A DNA stretch of 45,347 nucleotides, taken from Chara braunii (lineage: Eukaryota > Streptophyta > Charophyceae > Charales > Characeae). Under the pieces are notes generated by a model, which searched no databases, was not told the DNA's origin, and saw nothing but the letters and a program-made list of their open reading frames with translations. The stretch is taken from positions 181,002 to 226,348 of the forward strand of contig BFEA01000597.1 in NCBI GenBank assembly GCA_003427395.1. Reading direction: 5' to 3'. Position 1 is the first letter of the stretch, and the number at the start of each line of letters is the position of its first letter. The position numbers and the translations under genes are program-made. This document shows positions 9,665 to 19,676 of the stretch, in pieces.

Positions 9665-10529
9665 TCTGCCTTTCGCTTCCTGTTTTGAGGTTTTCATAGT
9701 TGGACGATGTAGTCCCTGGCAGCTGTCAAAGTCAAACCCCTTGATCTCGGGCCGCCACGACAGCCTTGAAGTTGTCTACTCAACCCCTCTCCACTGGGTG
9801 CAAAAGAGGGTGTGGTCTTCAACCGCACCTGGCGGTTGTCTAGCGTCGAGAGATTAACCCCTCAAAGCGCTTGTCAGCCGACACTTAAGTGTCGAACATG
9901 GCCCTCGAGACTATCGAGGCTCGCCCGGTTATGGGTACCACGTAGTACTCCATCGTTGCGATTGCTTGTGTATGCTCGCATGGCTAGTTGATGTGAGAAG
10001 ACCTTACGTCCGCGCAATTTTATACTGAAGTCTTACGTGCGATGCCTATCAGACTCTCGCGTCGGGAAGTTATGGGTCAGATACAGAAGGGACTAGGAGT
10101 GTTGTTGTGTTGTTTTGTCGTATGTTTGTGGATGTGAGTGTTCTGGTGTAACGCGTGGTGTGTGTGATGCGTCCTAGTCGACCAACGTCGAAGTCGCGTT
10201 TGGGACTTCAGCCCCCCAATGCGTCGATTCACGTGCGGGTTTGATGTTGGGCGTTGAATTCGCGTGCCCCCTATGCTACAGCGAACGAGAAACGCCCTTG
10301 GCTGGGCCACCTCTGCGATTGCATACGAAAAGCCTTCGCATGTGGTTCAGTAGCTCGGCGGGGATACGCCCACCTAAGGGATGGTGACAGCTCCCGCAGG
10401 TGGAGGTAAGCGGTGCCTCGTGTGCCCCTGTCCTGTCGTAGGGGCTTGCAAGAGGTTCGGCTGGCGCACTCGGTCGGAGCGGCAAACGCTCTCCGCGACA
10501 AGTCCTGCAAAATCCTGCGTGACGCGGTA
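9665..10529 (+). repeat. 865-bp tandem unit, first copy
   Basis: Runs from TCTGCCTTTCGCTTCCTG to CCTGCGTGACGCGGTA and is repeated immediately at 10530-11397 with few changes. Palindromes include GACACTTAAGTGTC (about 9879) and CCTCGA..TCGAGG (about 9902). Copy 2 of the large unit has only one such module. Confidence 0.85.
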
Positions 10530-11397
10530 TCTGCGTTTCGCTTCCTGTTTTGAGGTGGTTTTCATAGTTGGACGTTGTAGTCCGTGGCAACTGTCAAAGT
10601 CAAACCCCTTGATCTCGGGCCGCCACGACAGCCCTGAAGCTGTCTACTCAACCCCTCCCCACAGGGTGCAAAAGAGGGTGTGGTCTTCAACCGCACCTGG
10701 CGGTTGTCTAGCGTCGAGAGATTAACCCTTCAAAGCGCTTGTCAGCCGACACTTAAGTGTCGAATATGGCCCTCGAGACTATCGAGGCTCGCCCGGTTAT
10801 GGGTACCACGTAGTACTCCATCGTTGCGATTGCTTGCGTATGCTCGCACGACTAGTTGATGTGAGAAGGCCTTACGTCCACGCAATTTTATAGTGAAGTC
10901 TTACGTGCGATGCCTATCTTACTCTCGCTTCGGAAAGTTATGGGTCAGATACAGAAGGGACTAGGAGTGTTGTTGTGTTGTTTTGTCGTATGTTTGTGGA
11001 TGTGAGTGTTGTGGTGTAACGCGTGGTGTGTGTGATGCGTCCTAGTCGACCAACGTGGAAGTCGCGTTTGGGACTTCAGCCCCCCAGTGCGTCGATTCAC
11101 GTGCGGGTTCGATGTTGGGCGTTGACCTCGCGTGCCCCCTATGCTACAGCGAACGAGAAACGCCCTCGACTGGGCCACCTCTGCGATTGCATACGAAAAG
11201 CCTTCGCATGTGGTTCAGTAGCTCGGCGGGGATACGCCCACCTAAGGGATGGTGACAACTCCCGCAGGCGGAGGTAAGCGGTGCCTCGCGTGACCCTGTC
11301 CTGTCGTAGGGGCTCGCAAGAGGTACGGCTGGCGCACTGGGTCGGAGCGGCAAACGCTCTCCGCGACAAGTCCTGCAAAATCCTGCGTGACGCGGTC
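10530..11397 (+). repeat. 865-bp tandem unit, second copy
   Basis: Starts TCTGCGTTTCGCTTCCTG and ends GACGCGGTC. It is very similar to 9665-10529, which indicates a recent local duplication. GTAGCTCGGCGGGGATACG (about 11219) looks A-box-like, but no good B box follows. Confidence 0.85.
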
Positions 11398-11434
11398 GGG
11401 AGGGTCCCGTGCGCGACCGATGCGCTCGACACCG

Positions 11435-11620
11435 TGTTCTGCAACAGTCTGGGCCCTCGAAACGGAGCCCAGACGACGCAGGCCAAATTCAGCCTGCGCC
11501 AGGCAGTGTGACCGCATATTGTCCGTGGGAAAATTAACAATCTAAGTCAACGGTCAAGTCAAAGGTACCCCGCCCATGCCCTTGGTCAGATACACTCACT
11601 TGTTGTGCGCAAGTACCCAG
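11435..11620 (+). mobile_element. Gypsy-A LTR-like fragment at the unit junction
   Basis: TGTTCTGCAACAG through CTTGTTGTGCGC matches the reverse complement of 27402-27587, beside the 3' end of the gypsy-A polyprotein. It starts exactly where copies 1 and 2 of the large unit stop matching each other (CGACACCGTG versus CGACAACGTG). The remaining sequence to 11956 has no partner in the window, so the true end of the element is unknown. Confidence 0.6.
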
Positions 11621-11956
11621 ACAGCATCGAGGCCAGAAGGAATTCGGTTTCAGGTCAATTTGGGCTGATGTTTGCATTGAGATTTGGACGGCTGAGGGGT
11701 ACGGTATCCGGAGTCCAGACCCCGTGTCAACGCTAGTAAGCGCTGACTTCCTGACTTTGACATTCATACAGTCTTGCGTCAATGCTGACTTCGTGCGTTG
11801 ACGACGCGACGCTGGTTGGACGCTAGCTTTGTGCTGGCACTTGGGTGACTAAGGCGAAGCACTGCTGGTTCAGCATGGTGGCTTGCTGGCTATTGTCTTC
11901 AGGGCATGATGACGTGGCAGCTGCCACATGTTTTATCTTCTGACGTGGCTGAGCTA
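11621..11956. other. Spacer between the two large units
   Basis: No gene recognised. It has two TGACGTGG words (11911 and 11940), like the cluster at 21577-22007, which suggests the two places share a related LTR or leader sequence. Confidence 0.4.
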
Positions 11957-12702
11957 CGTTGTCGGCCCGAATACCCTTACAAGGGTATTTGGGCGCCTTT
12001 CTGCAGCTTGCAGGAAGCACACTCCTAACGGTATCTAGGGGCGTGTCCCATTGTGTGCAGCCACAGCCAATCCTCGAGGATTGGGAGTGACACACCATTC
12101 TGAGTTGATTAGGGAGTGTGTGAGCGTGCACTTTGAGGGCACACGGTAGTTTGGCCAAGTATTGATCAAGAAAGGCTATAAGACGCCGGTAGAACAAGTA
12201 AGTGTTAGGCCAGAATTTTGGATGAAGCCGTGACCTCGCACGCACTGACTTAGTTCAGGGCGGTGTAGAATTGACCAGGAGAGACGGTGACTAGAGGAGA
12301 ATGTTGCCCGACTTATTAAAAACCGGCATGTTGGGGCCGCGCTGCGTGCAAGTTACGCAAAGCACTAGGTTGACTAAGCGCTGTCGGCAGTAGAAGCTGC
12401 CAACGAGGCCGCGTAAGGCGAACGTGAACTAACGCAAAGGCCGGGTTTCTTTGGCAAAGGGGTGATAAAAGGGCGGTATCTTTGATGCCTGCGGCAGAAA
12501 TAAGAGCTTCGGCCTTCGGGCGCGGCATTATGGGGGCTTCAAGCGTGATATACCAAGCGGGATCCGACCCTTAACAGCATGTGCGTACGTATGGGGCCGT
12601 GGGTTTGGATGGGAAATCCAGCCGCAGCCTTAGCGCTGTTGCTACAAGCCCAGGCTGGCTGCCGCTACCGTTCATGTACAAGGCAGCGCACAGCCCGTTC
12701 AG

Positions 12703-12980
12703 GCTTGGGCTTAGCCCTATTGGTTATTGCACTGAACTTTCAACATACGGATCCCGGGATTGAGGCCAGCAGCTGGCAGCGGAGGAGCGAAGGAGCGTAC
12801 CATGGCGAAAACCTAAGGGGTTGAGGGTCCCGCGAGACTATTCCCCTAGGTTTTGCTGGGGAGTCCGGCAGCGGGCCCGCGAGGCAGGACCGAGTACTGA
12901 CGGTCTCCTCCCCCTCAGTCGTTTTTCTACACTTTAAGTTCTTATTTTTATTATTTTCTTATTTTTGTTTTTGTCCCATA
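12703..12980 (+). mobile_element. tRNA-derived SINE-like element, copy 2
   Basis: A-box-like TTAGCCCTATTGGTTA (12711-12726) and B-box-like GGGATTGAGGCC (12756-12767) start a body with the shared GGAGTCCGGCAGCGGGCCCG, ending in a T-rich tail (about 12918-12974). It is the counterpart of 2407-2680. Confidence 0.6.
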
Positions 12981-13004
12981 TGGGACGGGGACCGGCTGTG
13001 ACCC

Positions 13005-13062
13005 AAGGGCCTAGCTCAGTGGGTACACCCACGAACTGTTGAAATACTGTTTGAATCCAGAT
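13005..13062 (+). promoter_or_regulatory. tRNA-like A/B-box pair, copy 2
   Basis: CTAGCTCAGTGGGTA (13011-13025) is close to a perfect A box. CTGTTTGAATCCAG (13047-13060) looks like a tRNA T-arm with its B box. The spacing is that of a tRNA. It precedes the decayed U6 by about 50 bases. Confidence 0.55.
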
Positions 13063-13112
13063 GACGAAATTTGATTGACGAGTAGAATCGAAAATCGTCG
13101 GACTTGACCGAG

Positions 13113-13229
13113 GTCTTTTGGGACGTCCGGTAGGACTGGAACAAGGGCAGGGAAGGTTGATGCAGCCTTGCACTCCCTAAGATGAGACCGGCTGAAAGGT
13201 AAGAGGCAGTGTCTTCCCTTCCCCCTACA
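13113..13229 (+). pseudogene. Decayed U6 snRNA copy
   Basis: Aligns with the U6 at 2883. GTCTTTTGGGAC, the following TGGAAC, GCAGGGAAGGTTGATGCAGCC (for the ACAGAGA/AGC region) and the TTCCCTT end stay in register. The ACAGAGA box reads GCAGGGA and the AGC triad is lost, so it could not serve in a spliceosome. This shows the U6 sequence was part of the large unit before the duplication. Confidence 0.65.
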
Positions 13230-13558
13230 TAAGGCGCTCAGGCCAGACCACCGGGCTGCTCTACCTCGCCTCGAAAACGACCAATGATCGGGCACTGGCG
13301 ATCTACGCTGCGGGAATGGCCAAAGTATTGGTGATAGCATGGAACTAGAGATAGAGGCGGAAGAGACGGGAGTGGTGGGAGTGAGGAGAGCGATGATGAA
13401 CTATACCTCGTAAGTAAGAGCGGGCGAGGGCGCTGTAGGCGGGCTCTCCCCTCAGGAAAAGGGGGATGAATGGGATGGGAAAGGGCGTCAGGTGCATGCA
13501 CGAGAAGACTGAAGTGGCGTAGCCTGAGAGAAGACCGGGCGCGGTACGAAAAGCTTAT

Positions 13559-13588
13559 CTCGCTCGATTCTCACCAAAATCGAGCGAG
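13559..13588. other. Perfect 11-bp hairpin
   Basis: CTCGCTCGATT (13559-13569) pairs with AATCGAGCGAG (13578-13588). A related hairpin follows near 13741-13765 (CGCTCGATTC..GAATCGAATG). No equivalent was found in copy 1. Confidence 0.7.
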
Positions 13589-13911
13589 GGAAAGCACGAT
13601 CTCGGAGTTCTTACCCCGGGCGAGTTCGGTGGTAGAGTTAGTTTTGGTAGTAGATTAGTATAATAGAAGTTAGGAAAGAAAAACGGTGTGTGAAGGTGGC
13701 GGGAGCGCAGCTATGGCAGGGGACTGGATTTCAAGGATTCCGCTCGATTCTGTATAGAATCGAATGAACTAAGACTTGATTCCAGGGTTTTAAGACCTCG
13801 CGAATCTATCTATGAAGTCGGATTGGTGAGGCGGGAGGCGGAAATTGCAGCGCAAGCAGTAGGAGCTGCGCCCCCACTACGAAGATACCAAGACCTGTAT
13901 TTGGCCACGTT

Positions 13912-13958
13912 CCGGTGAAAGATTCATTCTAATTGGCTCGTGCTATCAAGCAGAAGGT
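13912..13958 (-). repeat. 45-bp box, copy d
   Basis: Minus strand core: TAGAATGAATCTTTCACCGG. It is followed by a GCTCACTATA word at about 14007 and then box e. Confidence 0.45.
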
Positions 13959-14065
13959 AGCGTGAGGCCAGTGCGTGGGAGAACGAAGAGAAAGAGAGAG
14001 AGAAAAGCTCACTATATTGGGTAAGAGTAAGGGGAGCGTGGTAAGTGCCGATGCACCTGGAGACT

Positions 14066-14112
14066 CTTTAGCGGGAGGTTCATTCTTATTTTGCGCACTT
14101 GGTGAATAGCGG
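14066..14112 (-). repeat. 45-bp box, copy e
   Basis: Minus strand: CCGCTATTCACCAAGTGCGC, then AAAATAAGAATGAACCTCCC and GCTAAAG. It is the best match to box b (4150) and to the plus-strand box at 23150. Confidence 0.6.
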
Positions 14113-15430
14113 GGCGTGACTGTAGTTTCGTACTTCATCAGCCCTCATCTTAGTCTTGGTGGTCGTCGTGCTCGTCCTTATTCAGATGCGCATCATGTTC
14201 CTTGTGTTCATGCTCAAGTTGCTGTGATCAGAATACTCCTTGGCCATGCTGTTCTCGACTTATTGCCGCATGGCCCAGACGGTCGTCTCCCTCGCACAGA
14301 TGCTGAGGGGAACGAAGGAATCTGGCCAAGGTGTCGGCCAAATATGTTGGATAATGGGAGGTGATTAACAAAGCACAAGGAACTGAGACGGGGAGCCGCA
14401 AGATTGGAAACTTACCTGTTCGGCCGGTGCGTGGCTCACTCATCGAAAGAGGTAACATCGCCCTATCTTTCTGCGGGTGTGACTAAGGAGGCTGTCTATA
14501 TCTCCGTGTTCTTGCGGTAGATTCGTCCTCACCTTTGCAAATACAGTTTGTCTCCGTGCCATCTGCAACTGGCAGGTGCTCAGGTGCCAGTCGTGGTGTT
14601 CGTCTTCATAGTTGTCGTTGCACTGATCGGCGTGATCAAAAATTGAAGATTGTCTGTGTATCGTCCTGCTCGTTTTTTTTATTATCAGGCCACGTACCTG
14701 GCGGGGAAGGTACATCCTTATTTTGTGCGATCGATGAGTGTGTGCGAGGGGGGGGGATTGCGATTGCGAAGTAAGTATGCAAAGCAAAAGAAAGATTGGG
14801 TAGACGAATGCAGATTGGGTAGGCGAAATTACTTTGAGAATATATATATGCATATATGTGGATACTTGCCTGATCAGAAGTATGCCAATCTGTCCCACCA
14901 TTAGCAGTAGCATACCTATAGGCACAACGCCTGCTAATCATGAACTGTCGTGAGAGGTTTGAATGTGGGGACACAGGCTAGGGACCCAAGAACTGGTGAA
15001 CTGTGTCTGAAGGAGAGTTGGGCAGGAGAGGACAGTGAGATAGGGGTGTTGAAGTGCGAACCGGTCGTCAGACTCAGACACAAGGAGAGAAGGGGGTAAG
15101 GTGGGAGTTTGTCTGGAACAACACACAGAAAGTGGCAAAAACTCCTGTTAGAGCCCACAAACTAATACAATTTGTGTGACCATGGCTTATTGACTCTCGG
15201 GCGGATGTCTGATCCTGGTTTTCGGTACAAGCGCAAACTGAGGGATCATGTCGGGACATGGCAGAAGTCTGCACAACTGATATACGTGCATACTTTGGTT
15301 GTTGCTACACAACGGTTTGTTGTGTTCTTCATTACGTTTGTTGTTCTATCCAGTTTTTTTTTTGATGCGCACTGATGAGGCACTTTCTGTTCGCTACTGT
15401 GCGCAATCGCTGAGCACTTAGGTACTATTA
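14113..15430. other. No recognisable gene, copy 2 middle zone
   Basis: Mixed sequence with a CTTACCTG word (14414), a degenerate 45-bp box (about 14508) and short frames without domains. It occupies the place of 4200-5000 in copy 1 but aligns poorly. Confidence 0.4.
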
Positions 15431-16042
15431 CTACACTTGACACAGTCAAGTTCCAACACTGTTGTCAGGCGGCGCAGTGCGATATTAAGTTGCTGAGCCA
15501 GCCGCTGGGTGCTACTACTGGAGTGTGACTGCTGGGCTCGGCTATTGCATCTGCTGTGCGGGGTCACTATGATTCGTATTATGCAGCGTTGAGGATGGAG
15601 TTTCCGTGACACCGAAACTACTGCTGCAGCCAGACACTGCCGGTGGTTTCGAAGGAACTACGGCTTGCGTTCCTTGAACTGGTGTGGCTCTTTGGGTTGC
15701 TGCAGCGGCCCCTCTCTGCGCACGGCTACTGTGTTTTGTGGAAAACACTGATTACCAAGCATTGCTGCCCTGGGTTGTTGCTATACTCAGCTGCTATGTA
15801 CGCTGTTGTCTTGCCCAGGGTTGTGGAGTTCTAGTTTGCGCTTAGAATAGAAAAAGGGGATATGCTCTATTCGGACGTAGTTTTTTGGCTGCCTAATCAC
15901 ATTACGATCGAAAGGGAGCGTGGTGACCTTGGAGGGAGGATCCAACTCAGCAAAGGGGGTCCATTGCTGTAACTTAGAGGCCTGCCAGGCGACTTGTGCG
16001 TTGCATTCCGGTCACGGTTTTGGTCGTCTTCTGCTGCATTTT

Positions 16043-16365
16043 CCTGGCCATCATTGTGGGGCCCTCAGGCACATCCAGATTTTAAGGCCCTCTCCCGTGA
16101 GTCTGAGCGCACCTCTCTTGTATCTCGAGAGTTTGAACTTTCTACTCCTATCCTTCTTATTCTAAGTCTAGTCTGAGATTACGAGGGGAAGGCGGTAGGC
16201 GGGATTTCAACCCGTAGGACCGCGCCAAGGCCTCTGTGGGAGGTTCACCCCACCGATTGCGGGAGCTCTGTCGGAGCCCAGGCGGGGTTCTGGAGGCAGG
16301 GAACTTCAGATATAATCTCGTTTGACGTGTGTGACCACTTCCCCTAGCTACATTACTCCCCTGGG
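16043..16365 (+). repeat. Conserved block before the hairpin array, copy 2
   Basis: Counterpart of 5695-6005, from GGCCATCATTGTGGGGCCC to CCCTGGGTAGC. It is conserved at the nucleotide level without a shared frame. Confidence 0.75.
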
Positions 16366-16524
16366 TAGCTGAACACAACCTGCTATTTTTGGTTTTGTTA
16401 TGTATGTCACGACATGTTTTGCGAAAGGCTAAATGAAGAAATATATATAAGAGATCAGATAATCCTTTGAGAGAACTCATACATAATGAATGGGGGGAAG
16501 GTGGGTGAGAGATGTTTTGCATGC

Positions 16525-17625
16525 CTTGACCGGGTCAGCCCAAGGATGAGCCCCTCCGGGTGGATGTGGGCTCAGTGCTATGTTTTATTGATGTTTGCTG
16601 GGCTGTGTTAATTTTTTTTTATGGCTGGTCCTACCCGGGTAGGATGGATTAGTCACTGTTTCTTTTGGGGGTTTCTGAACAGGAGGACGGGCACCCTGGG
16701 TAGGGAAGGCTCAGATTCGTGGTGTTTATTTTAAAGAGTTGAGGTGTATGTTTCTTCTGAGGGAACAAAGGCATAAGACTAAGCGTACCCTAGGGTAGGG
16801 TGGCTTAGCCATGAGCCATGAATAAACTGATCAACCAGAGTATAAAATTATATATATATATATTATTGAACTTATATTTCTAACAGACCGGGCACCCTGG
16901 GTAGGGAAAGTTAGTCAATAAGTCAGGTAGAACTAAAGAAGAGAAGGAGATGGATGAAAAATGAAAAGGAGGTAACTGGGCAGACTGAACGTACCCTAGG
17001 GTAGGGCGGTTCAGTTGTATGCTCATGATAACATTAACGAGCAAATAATTAGTATCTATCTGTTTTTTTTTCCCTTCTAAACAAAGAGGGCGGATCGGAA
17101 GTTCCATTTGTTCAAAAGATCCGATCGACTGCCTAACAAGATAAGGAAAGACATAAAGTTTGTGTAAGTATTAGTGTCATATTAATTGTTGTATGGCTGA
17201 CTAGGCGTACCTAGGGCTAGGGCGGCCTAGTGATAGGCTTGTGTCGTTGATGCAATGTAAGCCGGACGTACCCCAAGGGTTAGGGCGGTCCAACGTTCTG
17301 TTGTTTGTACTTATGTTCAGGCAAGTTAGGCCTACCCCTGGGTAGGGATGGTCTAATGTTATGCCATATGTAACCTTGTATAGGGCAGGTTGGGCACACC
17401 CTAGGGTTAGGGCAGCCCAGTCCTATGCTTCATGTCGTTAGGTTGGTAGAAACCAGACGTACCCTAGGGTAGGGCGGTTTGGTCATCTGCATTATGTATA
17501 CAGCCTATGTTACATTGGACACACCCTAAGGGTTAGGGCAGTTCAGTTGTGCGTACCTTATTTGTTATTTAGGCAGATCAGTTACACCTTCTATTTTGGG
17601 TGAGTCTGATCGTATGCCGTAGGTA
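16525..17625. repeat. Array of about 14 covarying hairpins, copy 2
   Basis: Units have centres near 16558, 16637, 16699, 16795, 16900, 16998, 17108, 17215, 17278, 17341, 17405, 17468, 17530 and 17593. Most read CCCTAGGGTAGGG or CCTGGGTAGGG, where copy 1 has CCCTTAAGTTAGGG. Outer stems again pair: CTAAGC/GCTTAG (16795), CTGAAC/GTTCAG (16998), TTGGGC/GCCCAG (17405), CCAGAC/GTTTGG (17468). The unit at 17108 keeps only an outer stem (GATCGGA/TCCGATC) around an unrelated loop, and the last unit keeps GGCAGATCAG..CTGATCGTATGCC. Counterparts of the copy 1 units at 6421, 6928 and 6989 are missing. Confidence 0.8.
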
Positions 17626-18007
17626 AGGGGGTCTACTAAGGGAAAAAAACTGAGTGATCTAACGAAGTACTTGGGTCAAACTGATGTGGGATTGTGAGAG
17701 ATGTTTGTTTATGCATGATTGTGGGCTCTCACTCTGGGGCGTCTTTTTCGATAGGTTAGTTGCTTAGACGCTCGCCAAATGCTGGAGCCATAGATAGGTA
17801 AGATGGATGGTGGGAGGGAGAACTTGGGATAAAAATAGGACTGACCCTGCTAGGAGTTAGGATCAGGGCTAGCTCACAATCTCATCTAGAGGTCGTGCGG
17901 GCTGTCATTGATTCTAAATCATCAAGGAGGTGTCAGAAGATAGTCCTAAGTACAACTTGCTTTGTCTTTCTGTCTTTCAGCTTTGTATAAATCTTGACAG
18001 CCTCCTG

Positions 18008-18125
18008 TTCCTACGGGAAGCGCTGTCGAAATTTCTACAAATCTAAAAGAGATAGTCATTTTTAGGCTTGTAGAAATTATGAAAAGGCACTTTTCCTATG
18101 GGAAGCGATGTCGAAATTTCATAGA
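18008..18125. repeat. Paired CCTA(C/T)GGGAAGC motif with hairpin, copy 2
   Basis: Counterpart of 7859-7980. The two motif copies, the intervening AATTTCTAC/GTAGAAATT pair and the surrounding sequence are all preserved. Confidence 0.65.
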
Positions 18126-18876
18126 ATTGGAGTTGGAATATTTTTCAGCTAGGGGCACAGCGACTTGGTACTAGTGAGGAAAACTGACAATGAGGTTAGT
18201 AGAGGAGCTAGGCTACGACTTGGGGAATATTCTCCTTTTTGGCATAAACATAGTAGTGGTTCTTTTAGCCTGTACTGTGATGCAGGTTTCCGTATTTCAC
18301 TTGAAGGCTTAATCTGATCAGCCTAACCTTTCGAAAGGATTACTCTTTTGTTATCACTGATAACAGATCGGTTGCCGATTCGTCGGTTTACAACTCAACT
18401 TTCCTGTTTCTTCTGCTTCTCAACCTAAGGCCTTGGCCCTTGCTGGGTTTTATGTTTTTCTTGGGTTTCACCCAGATTCTTCATAAATGACCATTTCTTA
18501 AAGACTGAGTATGTTTGTTGAGGACTGGTGGGGAAAAGGTTGGGCTTGCGTGCATAAGGCAGGGTGTGAGCTGCAGAAGGCTGAAAAGTTTATCCCTTTA
18601 ACGTGTGGTGTTGTTTGAATATTGTGTATATGATTGCAGGTATGTATGGAAGAATCTCGATTAAGTCTTGGATCTAGATGGGCAAACCACACAACTATTG
18701 TGAGAGTGAACTACCATGCAACTTTATGTTCTGATTGTGATTGTCTTTTCCTCATTTTTTTTGATATTGTGACAAGAAAAGTAGGCACATGTTCGGATAA
18801 CCCTCATGAGGCTATGCGACCACCCGCTTACGCTGTCCGTCCTCCTTGTTGGGTTAGTTGGTCAGACGTTAGTCTT

Positions 18877-18925
18877 GAGCATGGAATTCGAGGTCCTTGT
18901 CCAGGACGTCCCAGGTTCCAGGCTT
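18877..18925. other. Nested hairpin, copy 2
   Basis: Counterpart of 8754-8802. The inner GTCCT/AGGAC stem is intact, and the outer stems carry a few mismatches. Confidence 0.6.
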
Positions 18926-19676
18926 AGCCCGGAGGACGTTTTCTTCTGGTAGCGTTAAGTGTTCTTGTTTCTTTTTCCTTGTTTTAACTTATCTTGGTGG
19001 AACGATAAAGTTTCGGGCGGAAGGATTAGCATCTCGCGGGTGATGCGCCAGACAACTCACCACCGCTCCGAATCCCTTCCTGCCCTAGGGACCATCTTGC
19101 CCCGCACCGTTTGGGACACCTCACAGTGCAGAAGATGGTAAGGCCCTCAGGCCGGTTTTGCGCTCGCTAAAGGGTTGCTCCCCTTAGTGCGCGCTTCAAC
19201 CGACAACTGAGCGTCGAGAGCGACCCCATGGCTCAAGTGACGCCACTCAGGTATGGGCACCACATAATGCGCCGTCATCACGACCGCTTGCGTAGGGCTG
19301 CATTGCTGGTCGGTAATTGCAGGCCCTGCGTCCTCGCGGCTTTATACTACACCGCGCGCGCAACACTTACCAATTTCCTCATTTAAAAGTTATGGGTGAA
19401 GCGGAAAGGACAAAAGCGCGTCATGGCCAGCAGACCCGAGTTTCGATAGCGTGGAACGACGCATGGGCGAGGTATTAGCCCTAGTCGGCCTATGGGGATC
19501 CGCGTACGAGCCTCCAACGTCTCGAACATCGGGTCGCCTATGGGTTTGATTTTGGGCATCATCCGCAAGCATCTTTTGTGTTGGCCTACCCCTTCCATTT
19601 GATAAGGCCTACCAGACTATACAAGGGGGGAATATGGGATAGGCAGAGAGAGGAAAGGGGGTGAGCCTTTTTCTCT

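Larger units (their letters stand above)
1652..11434 (+). repeat. Composite non-coding unit, copy 1 (about 9.8 kb)
   Basis: This long segment recurs collinearly at 11957-20992. Shared blocks in order are: CGTTGTCGGCCCGAATACCC with its palindrome (1652), a SINE head (2407), an A/B-box pair plus U6 (2733-2988), a 45-bp box zone, a block starting near 5695, a hairpin array (6183-7465), paired hairpins (7859), a nested hairpin (8754), the block near 9070 and the 865-bp units. Divergence varies along its length, with well-kept blocks separated by poorly alignable ones. No long frame is shared in register between the copies, so I take the unit as non-coding. It may be a macrosatellite unit, a large non-autonomous element or a structured-RNA locus. 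The orientation given is that of the U6 sequence. Confidence 0.8.

Noticed and set aside
11215-11300. tRNA gene near GTAGCTCGGCGGGGATACG
   Set aside because: The A-box-like word has no properly placed B box and no cloverleaf can be drawn.
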